A stretch of 64,000 bases of DNA from Hellea sp039977295 (GTDB lineage: Bacteria > Pseudomonadota > Alphaproteobacteria > Caulobacterales > Maricaulaceae). This document shows, one piece after another, positions 24,230 through 32,364 of this stretch (position 1 is its first letter; the number at the start of each line of letters is the position of its first letter). The notes under the pieces were generated by a model. That model was given only the letters and a program-made list of their open reading frames with translations. It was not told the origin of the DNA and ran no database searches. The DNA is taken from contig JBDWDN010000005.1 in the NCBI GenBank assembly GCA_039977295.1, positions 62,001-126,000 on the forward strand, given 5' to 3'. The position numbers and the translations under genes are program-made.

Positions 24230-24247
24230 CTATGCAAATATGCATAG
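24230..24247. repeat. Perfect 18-bp palindrome between two small ORFs
   Basis: CTATGCA (24230-24236), loop AATA, TGCATAG (24241-24247). It could be an operator for the downstream small gene or a transcript hairpin after the upstream one; there is no T run. Confidence 0.5.
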
Positions 24248-24344
24248 CTCTGATAGCTGTCTTGCGCGTTTAAATTAACCTCTGTTTTGCCTATATCTGT
24301 CTCATGAAAGAAAGCGGAATTCGCCGCATTAGATGGAGACTAAA

Positions 24345-24503
24345 ATGACTACGCAATTTAACGGAACAGAATTTACAAGCGTCGAAACACGGACATTTCG
24401 TCCAACTTTCGAAGGTGCACAAGCCCGTCGTGAGCCTGCAATGATGAACCTTATTGGTCGTCGTAATGCACGTCGTGATCGCAGAGCCAACCGCGCAATT
24501 TAG
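24345..24503 (+). CDS. Small arginine-rich protein (52 residues)
   Basis: ATG at 24345, preceded by GGAG at a good distance, opens 52 codons. The C-terminal third is strongly basic (NLIGRRNARRDRRANRAI), suggesting nucleic-acid or membrane contact. Codon choice is dominated by CGT for arginine and GCA for alanine, a mark of high expression in many bacteria. The stop codon runs straight into a long nested hairpin. I do not recognise a family. Confidence 0.55.
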   Translation: MTTQFNGTEFTSVETRTFRPTFEGAQARREPAMMNLIGRRNARRDRRANRAI

Positions 24504-24589
24504 TTCGAATTGATATACCGGTAAATCTATTGGCTCAAAAAATAGACACTCTTAGTCTAATTTTTGAGCCCTCATTTATCAATTCGAAC
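24503..24589. terminator. Nested double hairpin, probably a bidirectional terminator
   Basis: Outer stem: GTTCGAATTGATA (24503-24515) with TATCAATTCGAAC (24577-24589), 13 perfect pairs. Inner stem: 24532-24547 with 24555-24570, 15 of 16 paired, starting GGCTCAAAAA and ending TTTTTGAGCC, so it offers a T run in both directions. It separates the small arginine-rich gene (plus) from prmA (minus). Confidence 0.75.
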
Positions 24590-24591
24590 AC

Positions 24592-24608
24592 CCTGCGCGA
24601 AGCGCAGG
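24592..24608. repeat. Short GC hairpin with GAA triloop
   Basis: CCTGCGC (24592-24598), GAA, GCGCAGG (24602-24608), immediately 3' of prmA. The G-C-G-A-A-G-C loop is an unusually stable form and is the same loop as in the repeat at 20804-20824. Confidence 0.65.
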
Positions 24609-24617
24609 CAGGACACG

Positions 24618-25490
24618 TCAGGCCTTTTGGCCAAGCAAACTCGTCCATCCTGATAGAGAGGGCTGAGGGGAAACCTTCAGCCCTTTTTCTATGAAGGCCT
24701 TCATAACCGTCTCGGCTTGTTCATCCAGAATGCCTGAGAGAATGACCTTTCCGCCGGGCGCAAGAGCCTTGGCAATATCAGGCGCGAGGCCCATAAGCGG
24801 CCCCGCCAAAATATTGGCGAATATCAAATCAAATTCACGTCCCTTGAGGTGTGCGCTATCAAAGCCGTCAGCCTGATAGCTTTTTATATGCGGCGTAACA
24901 CCGTTTACTTTTGCGTTTTGTAAGGTCACATCAACGGCGTCTTGATCAATATCTGTGGCGAGGATCTCACGGGCCAAAGCTTTGGCCGCGGCAATCGCCA
25001 AAACGCCGGCGCCGCAGCCCAAATCCAAAACGCTTTGGGGGGTGAATCCGTCTTTTAGTAATCCGTCAAATATCAACAGGCAGCCCTTGGTCGTGCCGTG
25101 ATGCCCTGTGCCAAAGGCAAGCCCTGCATTGATTTCAATGGGGAAGGGGACTTCCGGCGGAATACGGCTTTCATCATGACTGCCGTAAAGCCAGAACCGT
25201 CCAGCGTCGACCGGCGGAAGGCCCGCTTGGCTTTTGCTGACCCAATCCTCATCGGGTAGCTGCGTGATGAAACTTTCCATATTGGCGGGCAGGGTTAATC
25301 CTTCCAAAGCCGCATTCGCTTGGGCCTCGGTTTCAAAAAGGGCTTGGACGTGCATGGTTTCAGGCCCGTCTTCGAAGAGAGAGACAGCGAGGGCTTGCAT
25401 GTCGGTCTCAAAGCCCAATTGATCGGAGACCTCAAAAGCCGCATCTTTGGAGCCGCGAATGAAGAGCGCGAAAGGAGAGGGATTGGTCAT
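24618..25490 (-). CDS. prmA: Ribosomal protein L11 methyltransferase PrmA
   Basis: About 290 residues from the ATG at 25490, which shares one base with the preceding stop (TAATG); a longer frame to 25517 would overlap that gene by 28 bases. The SAM domain shows VLDLGCGAGVLAIAAA (motif I), ATDIDQDAVD, and the PrmA hallmark FDLIFANILAGPLMGLAP. FGTGHHGTTKGCL precedes motif I, as in PrmA. It trimethylates L11 in the cytosol. Last gene of a uvrD-lipoprotein-prmA operon. Confidence 0.92.
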   Translation of the reverse strand: MTNPSPFALFIRGSKDAAFEVSDQLGFETDMQALAVSLFEDGPETMHVQALFETEAQANAALEGLTLPANMESFITQLPDEDWVSKSQAGLPPVDAGRFWLYGSHDESRIPPEVPFPIEINAGLAFGTGHHGTTKGCLLIFDGLLKDGFTPQSVLDLGCGAGVLAIAAAKALAREILATDIDQDAVDVTLQNAKVNGVTPHIKSYQADGFDSAHLKGREFDLIFANILAGPLMGLAPDIAKALAPGGKVILSGILDEQAETVMKAFIEKGLKVSPQPSLSGWTSLLGQKA

Positions 25491-26860
25491 TAGTCCTGCA
25501 ATTCTGTGGCAAGGCACTCTTTGTCATTTAGCTGTCCGTCGACCGCACCGCAAAGCAAATATAGCATTAATTCGGGTTCTCCCGCATGGCCGCTATGGGC
25601 ATCTTTGGGGTCAACGAACCCACTGACTAAGGGGATGATTTTATCCGCAAATTCAATGCGCATATCAATCATCTCAAAACCGATATTTTCGGTTATTTTG
25701 GCACGCTGATATTCATCCAGATATTCAAGACTATTGTTTTCAGGCCGGATGGAGCGTTTCCAAAGCTGTTCATAAAATGGAACCAATTCATAACTTAGAA
25801 AGTCATTAAGCTCAGACATGGCAATAATTTTTGGGCGCTGTTTTGGGCCTATTTTCTCAATGGGGTTATTATTCTTTCGCGACAGATCGCTGAGAGATAG
25901 GAGCGCCAATTGGTTCGCGAGCATATAGGTTTCGCTACCGCGAACCATATCATCGTGAATAGTTTCAATGCCGTCAGAGAGGGCTTCTTGCATAACGTCA
26001 AAGGCGATTTTACTGCCAAGGCTCTCTGTTACAAAGGCAAATTGGTTTGTTTTAATGGGTGTATGGCTAGCTGTATCGCAAATATTATTATAGCTGACAG
26101 TGTCGCCTTGTGTATCAAAACTATGCCCCGCTGCGTCCAAAGCAGCGCTGCACATTGCGCCGCGGATAGCATTTCGGATTTCGAGCCCTGCGGGCCCTAG
26201 ATACATCACGGCGTCGCTAAAGCCGTAATTGACTAAATCATCTTTTAGCACGCGGTTATATTTTCGGCGAAGGCTGGCGATGTCTTTCGAAGATCCGCGA
26301 TTATCATCCTGTCCGACATGGGCGAATTGAACATTGTCCCAAAATATATTGTCCCAGAAAACACGATAGACAACGAATTCCAGGTTGTCGTCGATCTCTA
26401 AGGTTTGCTTATCCATGCAGACAAGTTCATCAAGCTCTAAGCGAGACCCGCGAAGGGCTGTATCAAAGGTCGTCTTTTGATCTGCCTTTACATAGATGTG
26501 CGGCGTCTGGGGGGCGTCACTATCATAAGGTTTCTCTCCGCATAATGTTGTAATTAGGCCGTCAGAGGCTTCTAGATTATAGGCAGACGCGATGCCGCCC
26601 AAAAAGTCATCGGCGAGTTGTCCTTTGGTCCGGTCTTCTGTCCAGCCAATGCCGTGAAGATAGATGATGTTAACGCGGTTTTTAAGTTTTCCAGGAATAG
26701 GGTCGGCGAGGTATTCTAGCCCCTTAAAATTCCCATCACTGACGCTTTCAGACGCTAGAGAGTTAATATGGTGCACTTTCAAAGGAATTTTGCTGGAACT
26801 GGCGCAGCCCGAAAGCCAAGCGGCAGCAAACATCAGACCCCATATATAAAGCTTCATCAT
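25490..26860 (-). CDS. Large lipoprotein with alpha/beta-hydrolase-like motifs
   Basis: A 456-residue protein with a lipoprotein signal ending LSGC (about Cys19). An early strand-turn IIYLHGIGW (about 65-73) resembles a hydrolase oxyanion loop, and FAFVTESLGSKIAFD (about 275-289) resembles a nucleophile elbow in which the first Gly of G-x-S-x-G is Thr. A possible catalytic His lies near the C-terminus (HSGHAGEPE). It may be a periplasmic or outer-membrane lipase relative; family not identified. It overlaps uvrD by 4 bases and prmA by 1, so it is embedded in a housekeeping operon. Confidence 0.55.
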   Translation of the reverse strand: MMKLYIWGLMFAAAWLSGCASSSKIPLKVHHINSLASESVSDGNFKGLEYLADPIPGKLKNRVNIIYLHGIGWTEDRTKGQLADDFLGGIASAYNLEASDGLITTLCGEKPYDSDAPQTPHIYVKADQKTTFDTALRGSRLELDELVCMDKQTLEIDDNLEFVVYRVFWDNIFWDNVQFAHVGQDDNRGSSKDIASLRRKYNRVLKDDLVNYGFSDAVMYLGPAGLEIRNAIRGAMCSAALDAAGHSFDTQGDTVSYNNICDTASHTPIKTNQFAFVTESLGSKIAFDVMQEALSDGIETIHDDMVRGSETYMLANQLALLSLSDLSRKNNNPIEKIGPKQRPKIIAMSELNDFLSYELVPFYEQLWKRSIRPENNSLEYLDEYQRAKITENIGFEMIDMRIEFADKIIPLVSGFVDPKDAHSGHAGEPELMLYLLCGAVDGQLNDKECLATELQD

Positions 26861-29223
26861 GTCCGTTCCACAAATCCGTCTAAGACTTTTTTCTCTCCGG
26901 CTTTCTCAAAAGCCACAGTTAGCTTTGTACCATCAGCGGCGTTAATGGTACCATAACCAAATTTTTGATGGAAGACACGTTCACCGGCTTTGAAGTTCGA
27001 TGTCTTACCTTTGGCAGGACGCTTTACGGCGTGGCCCTCAATATCGCGCGGCGACCGTCCGAAGGTCTTGCCGCTATTGTTTTGATAGCGCTTCCATCCT
27101 GGCGAGTCGTAATTGCCGCGTCCAGAATTGTTACGCGTTGCGTCGAAGCTTTCTGTAAAGCTCTCAGCAAGTTGCGACACAAATTTTGGACTGTCATGAT
27201 AGCCAGTTTCAGATCCAGCTTCGACATGTTTCGGGGGCAGTTCATCAATGAAACGCGAGGGGAGTGAGGATTGCCAAGAGCCGTAGACCTGACGGTTGGC
27301 AGCAAAGTATATTTTGGCCTGTTCGCGCGCGCGGGTAATGCCGACATAGGCGAGGCGGCGTTCTTCCTCAAGGCCAGCCATGCCGCTTTCATCCATCGAT
27401 TTTTGGCTCGGAAACATGCCTTCTTCCCAGCCAGGCAGAAAGACGAGCGGGAATTCTAAGCCTTTTGCGGAGTGAAGCGTCATCAAAGAAATTTCGTCTT
27501 CTTGCGTTTCGGATTCTATACCGAGGACAAGGCTGACATGTTCGAGATAACCTTCCAGCGTATCGAACTCGCCCATAGCTTGGATAAGTTCTTTTAAATT
27601 TTCCAGCCGTCCCGCAGATTTGGCGTCTTTATTATCGCGCCACATTTGCGTGTAGCCTGACTCGTCCAAAATACGTTCGGTCATTTCTGTATGCTTGAGG
27701 GTCTCGGCTTCGCGGCGCCAGCGATCAATATCCATCAGGAAAGCCCGCAACCCCGAACGGGCTTTACCGCGAATTTCATCCGTCTTTGTGATTTCGCGTG
27801 TTGCCGCCTCCAGACTGATATTCATGAGCCGCGCGGCGGTTTGCAGCTTTTGTATCGTGGTCGCGCCAATGCCGCGCTTAGGCGTGTTGACAATGCGCTC
27901 AAACGCCAGATCATCTGTATCGGATTTCAACACCCGTACATAGGCATGGGCATCGCGAATTTCCTGACGCTCGAAAAAGCGCGGGCCGCCAATAACGCGG
28001 TAGGGGAGGCCAAGCTGTATAAAGCGTTCTTCAAAGCTGCGCATTTGCCGAGAGGCGCGCACCAAGATGGCGACATCATTATATTTGCGTTGCTTGCTGC
28101 GCCAATTTTCAATCTCGTCTGAGATCAGCCTAGCTTCGGCGGGGGCATCCCAAACGCCGGTGACGGTGACTTTGTGACCGCCTTCATCCTCGGTCCATAG
28201 CGTTTTTCCAAGGCGGCCTTGATTGGCCGCGATAAGGCCAGACGCCGCGCCGAGAATATGTTCGGTGGAGCGGTAATTGCGCTCTAGCTTTACGACCTTT
28301 GCACCGGGGAAGTCTTTCTCAAATCGCAGGATGTTATCGACCTCCGCGCCGCGCCAGCCATAAATGGATTGGTCATCATCGCCAACGACGCAGATATTGT
28401 GAGAGCCTTGGGCGAGCAGGCGCAGCCATAAATATTGGCAAACATTGGTATCCTGATATTCGTCCACCAACATATATTTGAATTTAGCATGGTAGCGTTT
28501 CAAGATGTCGGGGTTTTCCATGAAGAGCGTGAGGTTATGCAAAAGCAAATCCCCAAAGTCACAAGCGTTTAAAACTTTTAGCCGGGCTTGATAAATCTCA
28601 TAGATTTTACGGCCTTTTCCGTCGGCGAATTTAAAGCTCTCATGTGTGTCGACTTTACTCGGCAGCCAGCCTTTATTCTTCCAGCTATCTATTAAGCTGG
28701 CCATATATCGCGCCGTCCATTTCTTATCGTCAATATTTTCGGCCTTAATGACTTGCTTGAGCAGGCGAATTTGATCGTCAGTATCTAAAATGGTGAAATT
28801 TGATTTAAGCCCCACAAGCTCGGCATGAATCCGGAGAATTTTTGCGGCGATTGAGTGAAAGGTGCCAAGCCATGGCAATCCTTCAACCGCGTCTCCAATT
28901 AAACCGCCAACGCGGTGACGCATTTCCCTCGCCGCTTTATTGGTAAAAGTCACGGACAGAATTTGCGACGGGAAGGCGAGACGGTTTTGTAGGATATGGG
29001 CAAGGCGGCAGGTCAGGACGCGCGTCTTGCCTGTGCCCGCGCCCGCTAAGACGAGGACGGGGCCCTCTGTTGTCAGCACAGCTTCGCGCTGCTCTGGGTT
29101 TAGTCCGTCTAGATAATTGCCGCCTTGGACGGGACGCGTCGGCATAGCCTGTTGCGAGAGGCTTGGCGCGGGGCGCGGCGGCACGGGCCGAAAGGAATCT
29201 TTTTTAGAATCGGGGGCGGACAT
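26857..29223 (-). CDS. uvrD: ATP-dependent DNA helicase, UvrD/PcrA family
   Basis: A 788-residue SF1A helicase: Q-motif LNPEQREAV (41-49), Walker A GAGTGKT (61-67), motif Ia TFTNKAA, motif II DEYQDTN, motif III GDDDQSIYGWRGA, motif IV ERNYRS, motif V TLHSAKGLEF, and motif VI AYVGITRAR. The C-terminus has a Tudor-like segment (GERVFHQKFGYGTI, VAFEKAGEKKV) as in PcrA, which contacts RNA polymerase. It unwinds DNA in nucleotide-excision and mismatch repair. First gene of the operon with the lipoprotein and prmA. Confidence 0.95.
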   Translation of the reverse strand: MSAPDSKKDSFRPVPPRPAPSLSQQAMPTRPVQGGNYLDGLNPEQREAVLTTEGPVLVLAGAGTGKTRVLTCRLAHILQNRLAFPSQILSVTFTNKAAREMRHRVGGLIGDAVEGLPWLGTFHSIAAKILRIHAELVGLKSNFTILDTDDQIRLLKQVIKAENIDDKKWTARYMASLIDSWKNKGWLPSKVDTHESFKFADGKGRKIYEIYQARLKVLNACDFGDLLLHNLTLFMENPDILKRYHAKFKYMLVDEYQDTNVCQYLWLRLLAQGSHNICVVGDDDQSIYGWRGAEVDNILRFEKDFPGAKVVKLERNYRSTEHILGAASGLIAANQGRLGKTLWTEDEGGHKVTVTGVWDAPAEARLISDEIENWRSKQRKYNDVAILVRASRQMRSFEERFIQLGLPYRVIGGPRFFERQEIRDAHAYVRVLKSDTDDLAFERIVNTPKRGIGATTIQKLQTAARLMNISLEAATREITKTDEIRGKARSGLRAFLMDIDRWRREAETLKHTEMTERILDESGYTQMWRDNKDAKSAGRLENLKELIQAMGEFDTLEGYLEHVSLVLGIESETQEDEISLMTLHSAKGLEFPLVFLPGWEEGMFPSQKSMDESGMAGLEEERRLAYVGITRAREQAKIYFAANRQVYGSWQSSLPSRFIDELPPKHVEAGSETGYHDSPKFVSQLAESFTESFDATRNNSGRGNYDSPGWKRYQNNSGKTFGRSPRDIEGHAVKRPAKGKTSNFKAGERVFHQKFGYGTINAADGTKLTVAFEKAGEKKVLDGFVERT

Positions 29224-29335
29224 GGAGGGAACATAAGGACAACATTGTGCTTTGGCTATGGGGCCAGTGAAGAAAAAAGACGAGAAAAATGCGGTCGCGT
29301 CTTAATTTTACCGAGAATTTATGCTATGAGAAATC

Positions 29336-29587
29336 ATGCGTAAAATTGTGTGTCTTTTTTTAATGTCATTTGGGGCGGCTTGTTCGGCCCAAGCTCAAAT
29401 TGCGGCGCAAGACACCCCAGCAGAGAACGAGCCAAGAAAAGAGGCCTCAAAACCTGTTAAGCCTGAGGTAAAAAAAGACGTGCAAGACGGCTTTGATCTC
29501 GAGAATTTCTTTAAAAAAGGCGAAGAGAATGCCAGAAATGGCGCAAGCTGTGACAAACCTTCTGAGCCCGCTGACCCTGTTGCATAG
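29336..29587 (+). CDS. Small secreted protein, unknown function
   Basis: An 83-residue protein with an N-terminal signal sequence (MRKIVCLFLMSFGAACSAQA; cleavage after SAQA likely, though Cys16 could be a poor lipobox). The mature part is short, charged and low in complexity (PRKEASKPVKPEVKKDV), with one Cys near the end. Probably periplasmic and partly disordered. It stands alone between uvrD and the fumC operon, opposite to both. No family recognised. Confidence 0.5.
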   Translation: MRKIVCLFLMSFGAACSAQAQIAAQDTPAENEPRKEASKPVKPEVKKDVQDGFDLENFFKKGEENARNGASCDKPSEPADPVA

Positions 29588-29605
29588 GTGTTAGGGGCTT
29601 AAGTG

Positions 29606-29836
29606 TTAGGCGCGAGGCGGCCTAGCGGCTTGGACGTCATTGAGAACCCAGACCCGTAAATAAGACGCCAGATTTTGGTCTGTCCCGCTCGCCGTGCGAA
29701 TATCATCCAAGTCACGGATAAAGCCGGCAAAGGATTTTCCGCTTTGCTTAACAGCCTCATCAATAACGCGCCAAAATTCTGCTTCCAGCGCCAGTGATGT
29801 GCGGTGACCGTGAATGGAGAGGGAGCGCTTAATCAT
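29606..29836 (-). CDS. Ribbon-helix-helix domain protein
   Basis: About 76 residues from the ATG at 29836 (MIKRSLSIHGHRTSLALEAEFW), with HRTSLALE as the beta strand of an RHH fold, then two helices (EFWRVIDEAVKQSG and SFAGFIRDLDD). The start overlaps the end of the DUF4169 gene by 8 bases. RHH proteins of this type, after a DUF4169 gene and fumC, are a conserved alphaproteobacterial arrangement; they are predicted DNA-binding regulators of unknown target. Confidence 0.75.
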   Translation of the reverse strand: MIKRSLSIHGHRTSLALEAEFWRVIDEAVKQSGKSFAGFIRDLDDIRTASGTDQNLASYLRVWVLNDVQAARPPRA

Positions 29837-30053
29837 CGCTCTTTTGAGTATTCGTCTCAGGACCATCAGTCTTATCCTCATTCATCTTATGACCATCAAG
29901 ATGACCTTGCAGTTTTTTAGTCAGCGCGAGTGCCTTTTCCTTCTCAGATTTCTTCATCCCAAATTTCACGCGGTTCTCCGCCGCGCGCAGCACTTTTTTA
30001 TGCCGCGCTTTGGACTTTCGAACCTTGTTAAAATTGACGACGTTATCGTTCAT
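29829..30053 (-). CDS. DUF4169 family protein
   Basis: A 74-residue basic protein that opens NVVNFNKVRKSKARHKK and continues RAAENRVKFGMKKSEKEKAL, the characteristic DUF4169 pattern. It is probably a long helix. Function unknown. It begins at the last base of the fumC stop region (shared base 30053) and overlaps the RHH gene, giving a tight fumC-DUF4169-RHH unit. Confidence 0.8.
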   Translation of the reverse strand: MNDNVVNFNKVRKSKARHKKVLRAAENRVKFGMKKSEKEKALALTKKLQGHLDGHKMNEDKTDGPETNTQKSDD

Positions 30054-31444
30054 CAGCGCGGCTTAATCATAAGCTCAGGGCGCACGACTTTATCAAATTC
30101 TTTCTCAGTGACAAAACCGAGCTTTACCGCTTCTTCGCGTAATGTTGTGCCGTTTTTATGGGCGGTCTTGGCGACCTTTGTCGCGTTATCATAGCCGATA
30201 GTGGGAGCGAGGGCCGTTACGAGCATGAGCGAACGGCCGAGCAAATCTGCGATGCGGTCTTCATTGGCCTGAATGCCAACAACGCATTTATCGGTAAAGG
30301 CCATACAGCTATCCGTCAGCAATTGGATCGACTGCATCATGTTATAAGCCATGACAGGCTTATAGACGTTAAGCTCAAAATGGCCTTGGCTGCCTGCGAT
30401 AGACATCGTTGTATTATTGCCCATCACTTGGGTGCAAACCATCGTTAGGGCTTCGCATTGTGTTGGATTGACTTTGCCGGGCATGATTGAACTGCCAGGC
30501 TCATTTGCAGGTAGAGAAATTTCGCCAAGGCCTGAGCGCGGGCCTGAGCCTAGGAATCTGATATCATTGGCGATTTTCAGCAGCGAAGCCGCGACCGTGT
30601 TTAACGCGCCATGTGCCGACACATAAGCGTCATGCGCGGCCAGAGCTTCGAATTTATTTGGCGCTGTTTTAAAGGGCAGCTTGGTATAGCTTGCGACTTC
30701 TTCGGCGAAAGCTTTGGCGAAACCAGGTTTGGCATTTAGCCCTGTGCCGACCGCCGTGCCGCCTTGGGCGAGGGGATAAAGTTCTTTCAGGCCCCGCTCC
30801 ACGCGCTTAATGCCGTTATCGAGCTGCGCGACATATCCAGAGAATTCCTGACCCAACGTAATGGGCGTCGCGTCTTGCGTATGGGTGCGGCCAATCTTGA
30901 TAATCTTTTTAAACTCGCCCGATTTATCGTTCAGCGCATTGCGAAGATATTGCAGGGCAGGGAGCAGCGAGTGGTGAATCTCTTCGGCAGCGGCGATATG
31001 CATGGCCGTTGGGAAGGTGTCATTAGACGACTGGCTACGATTGACATGATCATTGGGGTGAACAGGGTCTTTTGAGCCGATGACGCCGCCCATAATTTCA
31101 ATAGCGCGGTTAGAGATAACTTCATTGGTGTTCATATTGGACTGGGTGCCCGACCCTGTCTGCCAAACAGAGAGCGGAAAGTTGTCATTAAGCTTGCCCT
31201 CAGCGACTTCGCTTGCGGCCGTGACAATAGCTTTGCAGGTTTTGGCGTCTAGGTTTTTAGCTTTTTTATTGGCCAAGGCAGCAGAGCGTTTGATGATACC
31301 TAATGCGCGGATGAGCGCGGGCGGCATTGTCTCGATGCCGATAGGGAAGTTAATCAACGAACGCGCCGTTTGCGCGCCATAATATTTGTCAGCAGGAACT
31401 TTGAGTTTGCCGAAGCTATCGGATTCAGTTCTAGTTTTAGTCAT
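30053..31444 (-). CDS. fumC: Fumarate hydratase class II
   Basis: A 463-residue iron-independent fumarase of the aspartase/fumarase superfamily, interconverting fumarate and malate in the TCA cycle. Signature GSSIMPGKVNP (about 316-326), the catalytic Ser loop, GRTHTQDATPITLGQEFSGY (about 185-204), and SGTQSNMNTNEVISNRA (97-113) are intact. It overlaps the upstream small membrane-protein gene by 8 bases and is followed directly by DUF4169. Confidence 0.96.
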   Translation of the reverse strand: MTKTRTESDSFGKLKVPADKYYGAQTARSLINFPIGIETMPPALIRALGIIKRSAALANKKAKNLDAKTCKAIVTAASEVAEGKLNDNFPLSVWQTGSGTQSNMNTNEVISNRAIEIMGGVIGSKDPVHPNDHVNRSQSSNDTFPTAMHIAAAEEIHHSLLPALQYLRNALNDKSGEFKKIIKIGRTHTQDATPITLGQEFSGYVAQLDNGIKRVERGLKELYPLAQGGTAVGTGLNAKPGFAKAFAEEVASYTKLPFKTAPNKFEALAAHDAYVSAHGALNTVAASLLKIANDIRFLGSGPRSGLGEISLPANEPGSSIMPGKVNPTQCEALTMVCTQVMGNNTTMSIAGSQGHFELNVYKPVMAYNMMQSIQLLTDSCMAFTDKCVVGIQANEDRIADLLGRSLMLVTALAPTIGYDNATKVAKTAHKNGTTLREEAVKLGFVTEKEFDKVVRPELMIKPR

Positions 31445-31700
31445 GGGTGTCGTCCTTAGAGCGGTAATGTCTGCAGTAAATTAGGAAAGCGAAGGAAATT
31501 ATACCTCCCAATATGCCAAGCGCAATCGTAATCCAAGTTTCTATTAGTGGAAAAATGTCATAGCCATAAGCACCGATGGCGAAGCTGGTCATTATCAAGA
31601 TAAGAAACAATCCAAACGCAATATAACCCATTGGCCAGATTGGCATCATGGGGTGTTTAGGTTTGGTTTTGTCGATCTTAAACCAATAATCTCTGGGCAT
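31437..31700 (-). CDS. Small two-helix membrane protein, unknown function
   Basis: An 87-residue protein with two hydrophobic segments (about 22-44 and 55-76) and a basic, charged C-terminus (CRHYRSKDDTHD). No family recognised. Its start shares one base with the sspB stop and its end overlaps fumC by 8 bases, so it is translated as part of sspB-X-fumC. Position suggests coexpression, not necessarily related function. Confidence 0.6.
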   Translation of the reverse strand: MPRDYWFKIDKTKPKHPMMPIWPMGYIAFGLFLILIMTSFAIGAYGYDIFPLIETWITIALGILGGIISFAFLIYCRHYRSKDDTHD

Positions 31701-32242
31701 TACTTCTTACGGAAAGCATCCAGGCTAACGACTTTATCTGCCGGCTCTTTTGCATCGCCAGTGTCATCTGCCTTCGCTGCGGGCGCTTCAGTCGCGGCTG
31801 CCTTTTTAGCTTTCGCCGTTTTTGGTTTAGGGGCCTTGGTCGGCGTGATCTTCGCAAGTTGCGGCGCGGCAGGTTCCATTTCTTTCGGCGGGTCGAATTG
31901 TAGAGCAAAGCCGACACTCGGGTCATGGAAGCGCGTAATGGCGTGATAGGGCACTTTGAGGTATTTTGGAACGCCGCCAAATTTCAGCGTCACTTCAAAT
32001 TCATCAGCATGGGCTTGCAGATCCCAATATTGATGCTCAAGCACAATAGTAATTTCTTCAGGGTATTTCTTGGCAAGGCTCTCATCAATTTCTGCGCCCG
32101 GATAACGGGTCAAGAATGTGATGTAGAAATGATGCGCGCCGGGCAGGCCGTCTTCGCGGATAACACGGCGAATAGCATCGCGCACGACGCCCCTTAGGGC
32201 CAGTTGCGTCATTTGCTCGTAATTCATTAGGTCTTGGCTCAT
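31700..32242 (-). CDS. sspB: ClpXP adaptor SspB (alpha type)
   Basis: A 180-residue SspB-alpha. The folded domain (about 1-125) includes HHFYITFLTRYPGAEI and ITIVLEHQYWDLQ and binds ssrA tags. A long low-complexity Ala/Lys/Pro linker follows, and the C-terminal VVSLDAFRKK is the ClpX-docking peptide. It delivers ssrA-tagged proteins to ClpXP. It fits well with the tmRNA found at 34.3-34.6 kb, which makes those tags. First gene of the operon with fumC. Confidence 0.92.
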   Translation of the reverse strand: MSQDLMNYEQMTQLALRGVVRDAIRRVIREDGLPGAHHFYITFLTRYPGAEIDESLAKKYPEEITIVLEHQYWDLQAHADEFEVTLKFGGVPKYLKVPYHAITRFHDPSVGFALQFDPPKEMEPAAPQLAKITPTKAPKPKTAKAKKAAATEAPAAKADDTGDAKEPADKVVSLDAFRKK

Positions 32243-32364
32243 TCAGATACACTAAATCACTGTAAGGGCGCGTCAACCGCCGTTTTTATGAAAATGGCGT
32301 ATAAGCCAAATGCCGCAGGAATAAGTCTTTCCATCTTCGCCGTGCGCTCTATCCTGCTCGGCAT

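Noticed and set aside
23931..24245. A 104-codon frame on the minus strand
   Set aside because: It runs antisense to the better-supported 58-codon frame, has no ribosome binding site and looks like a shadow in composition.
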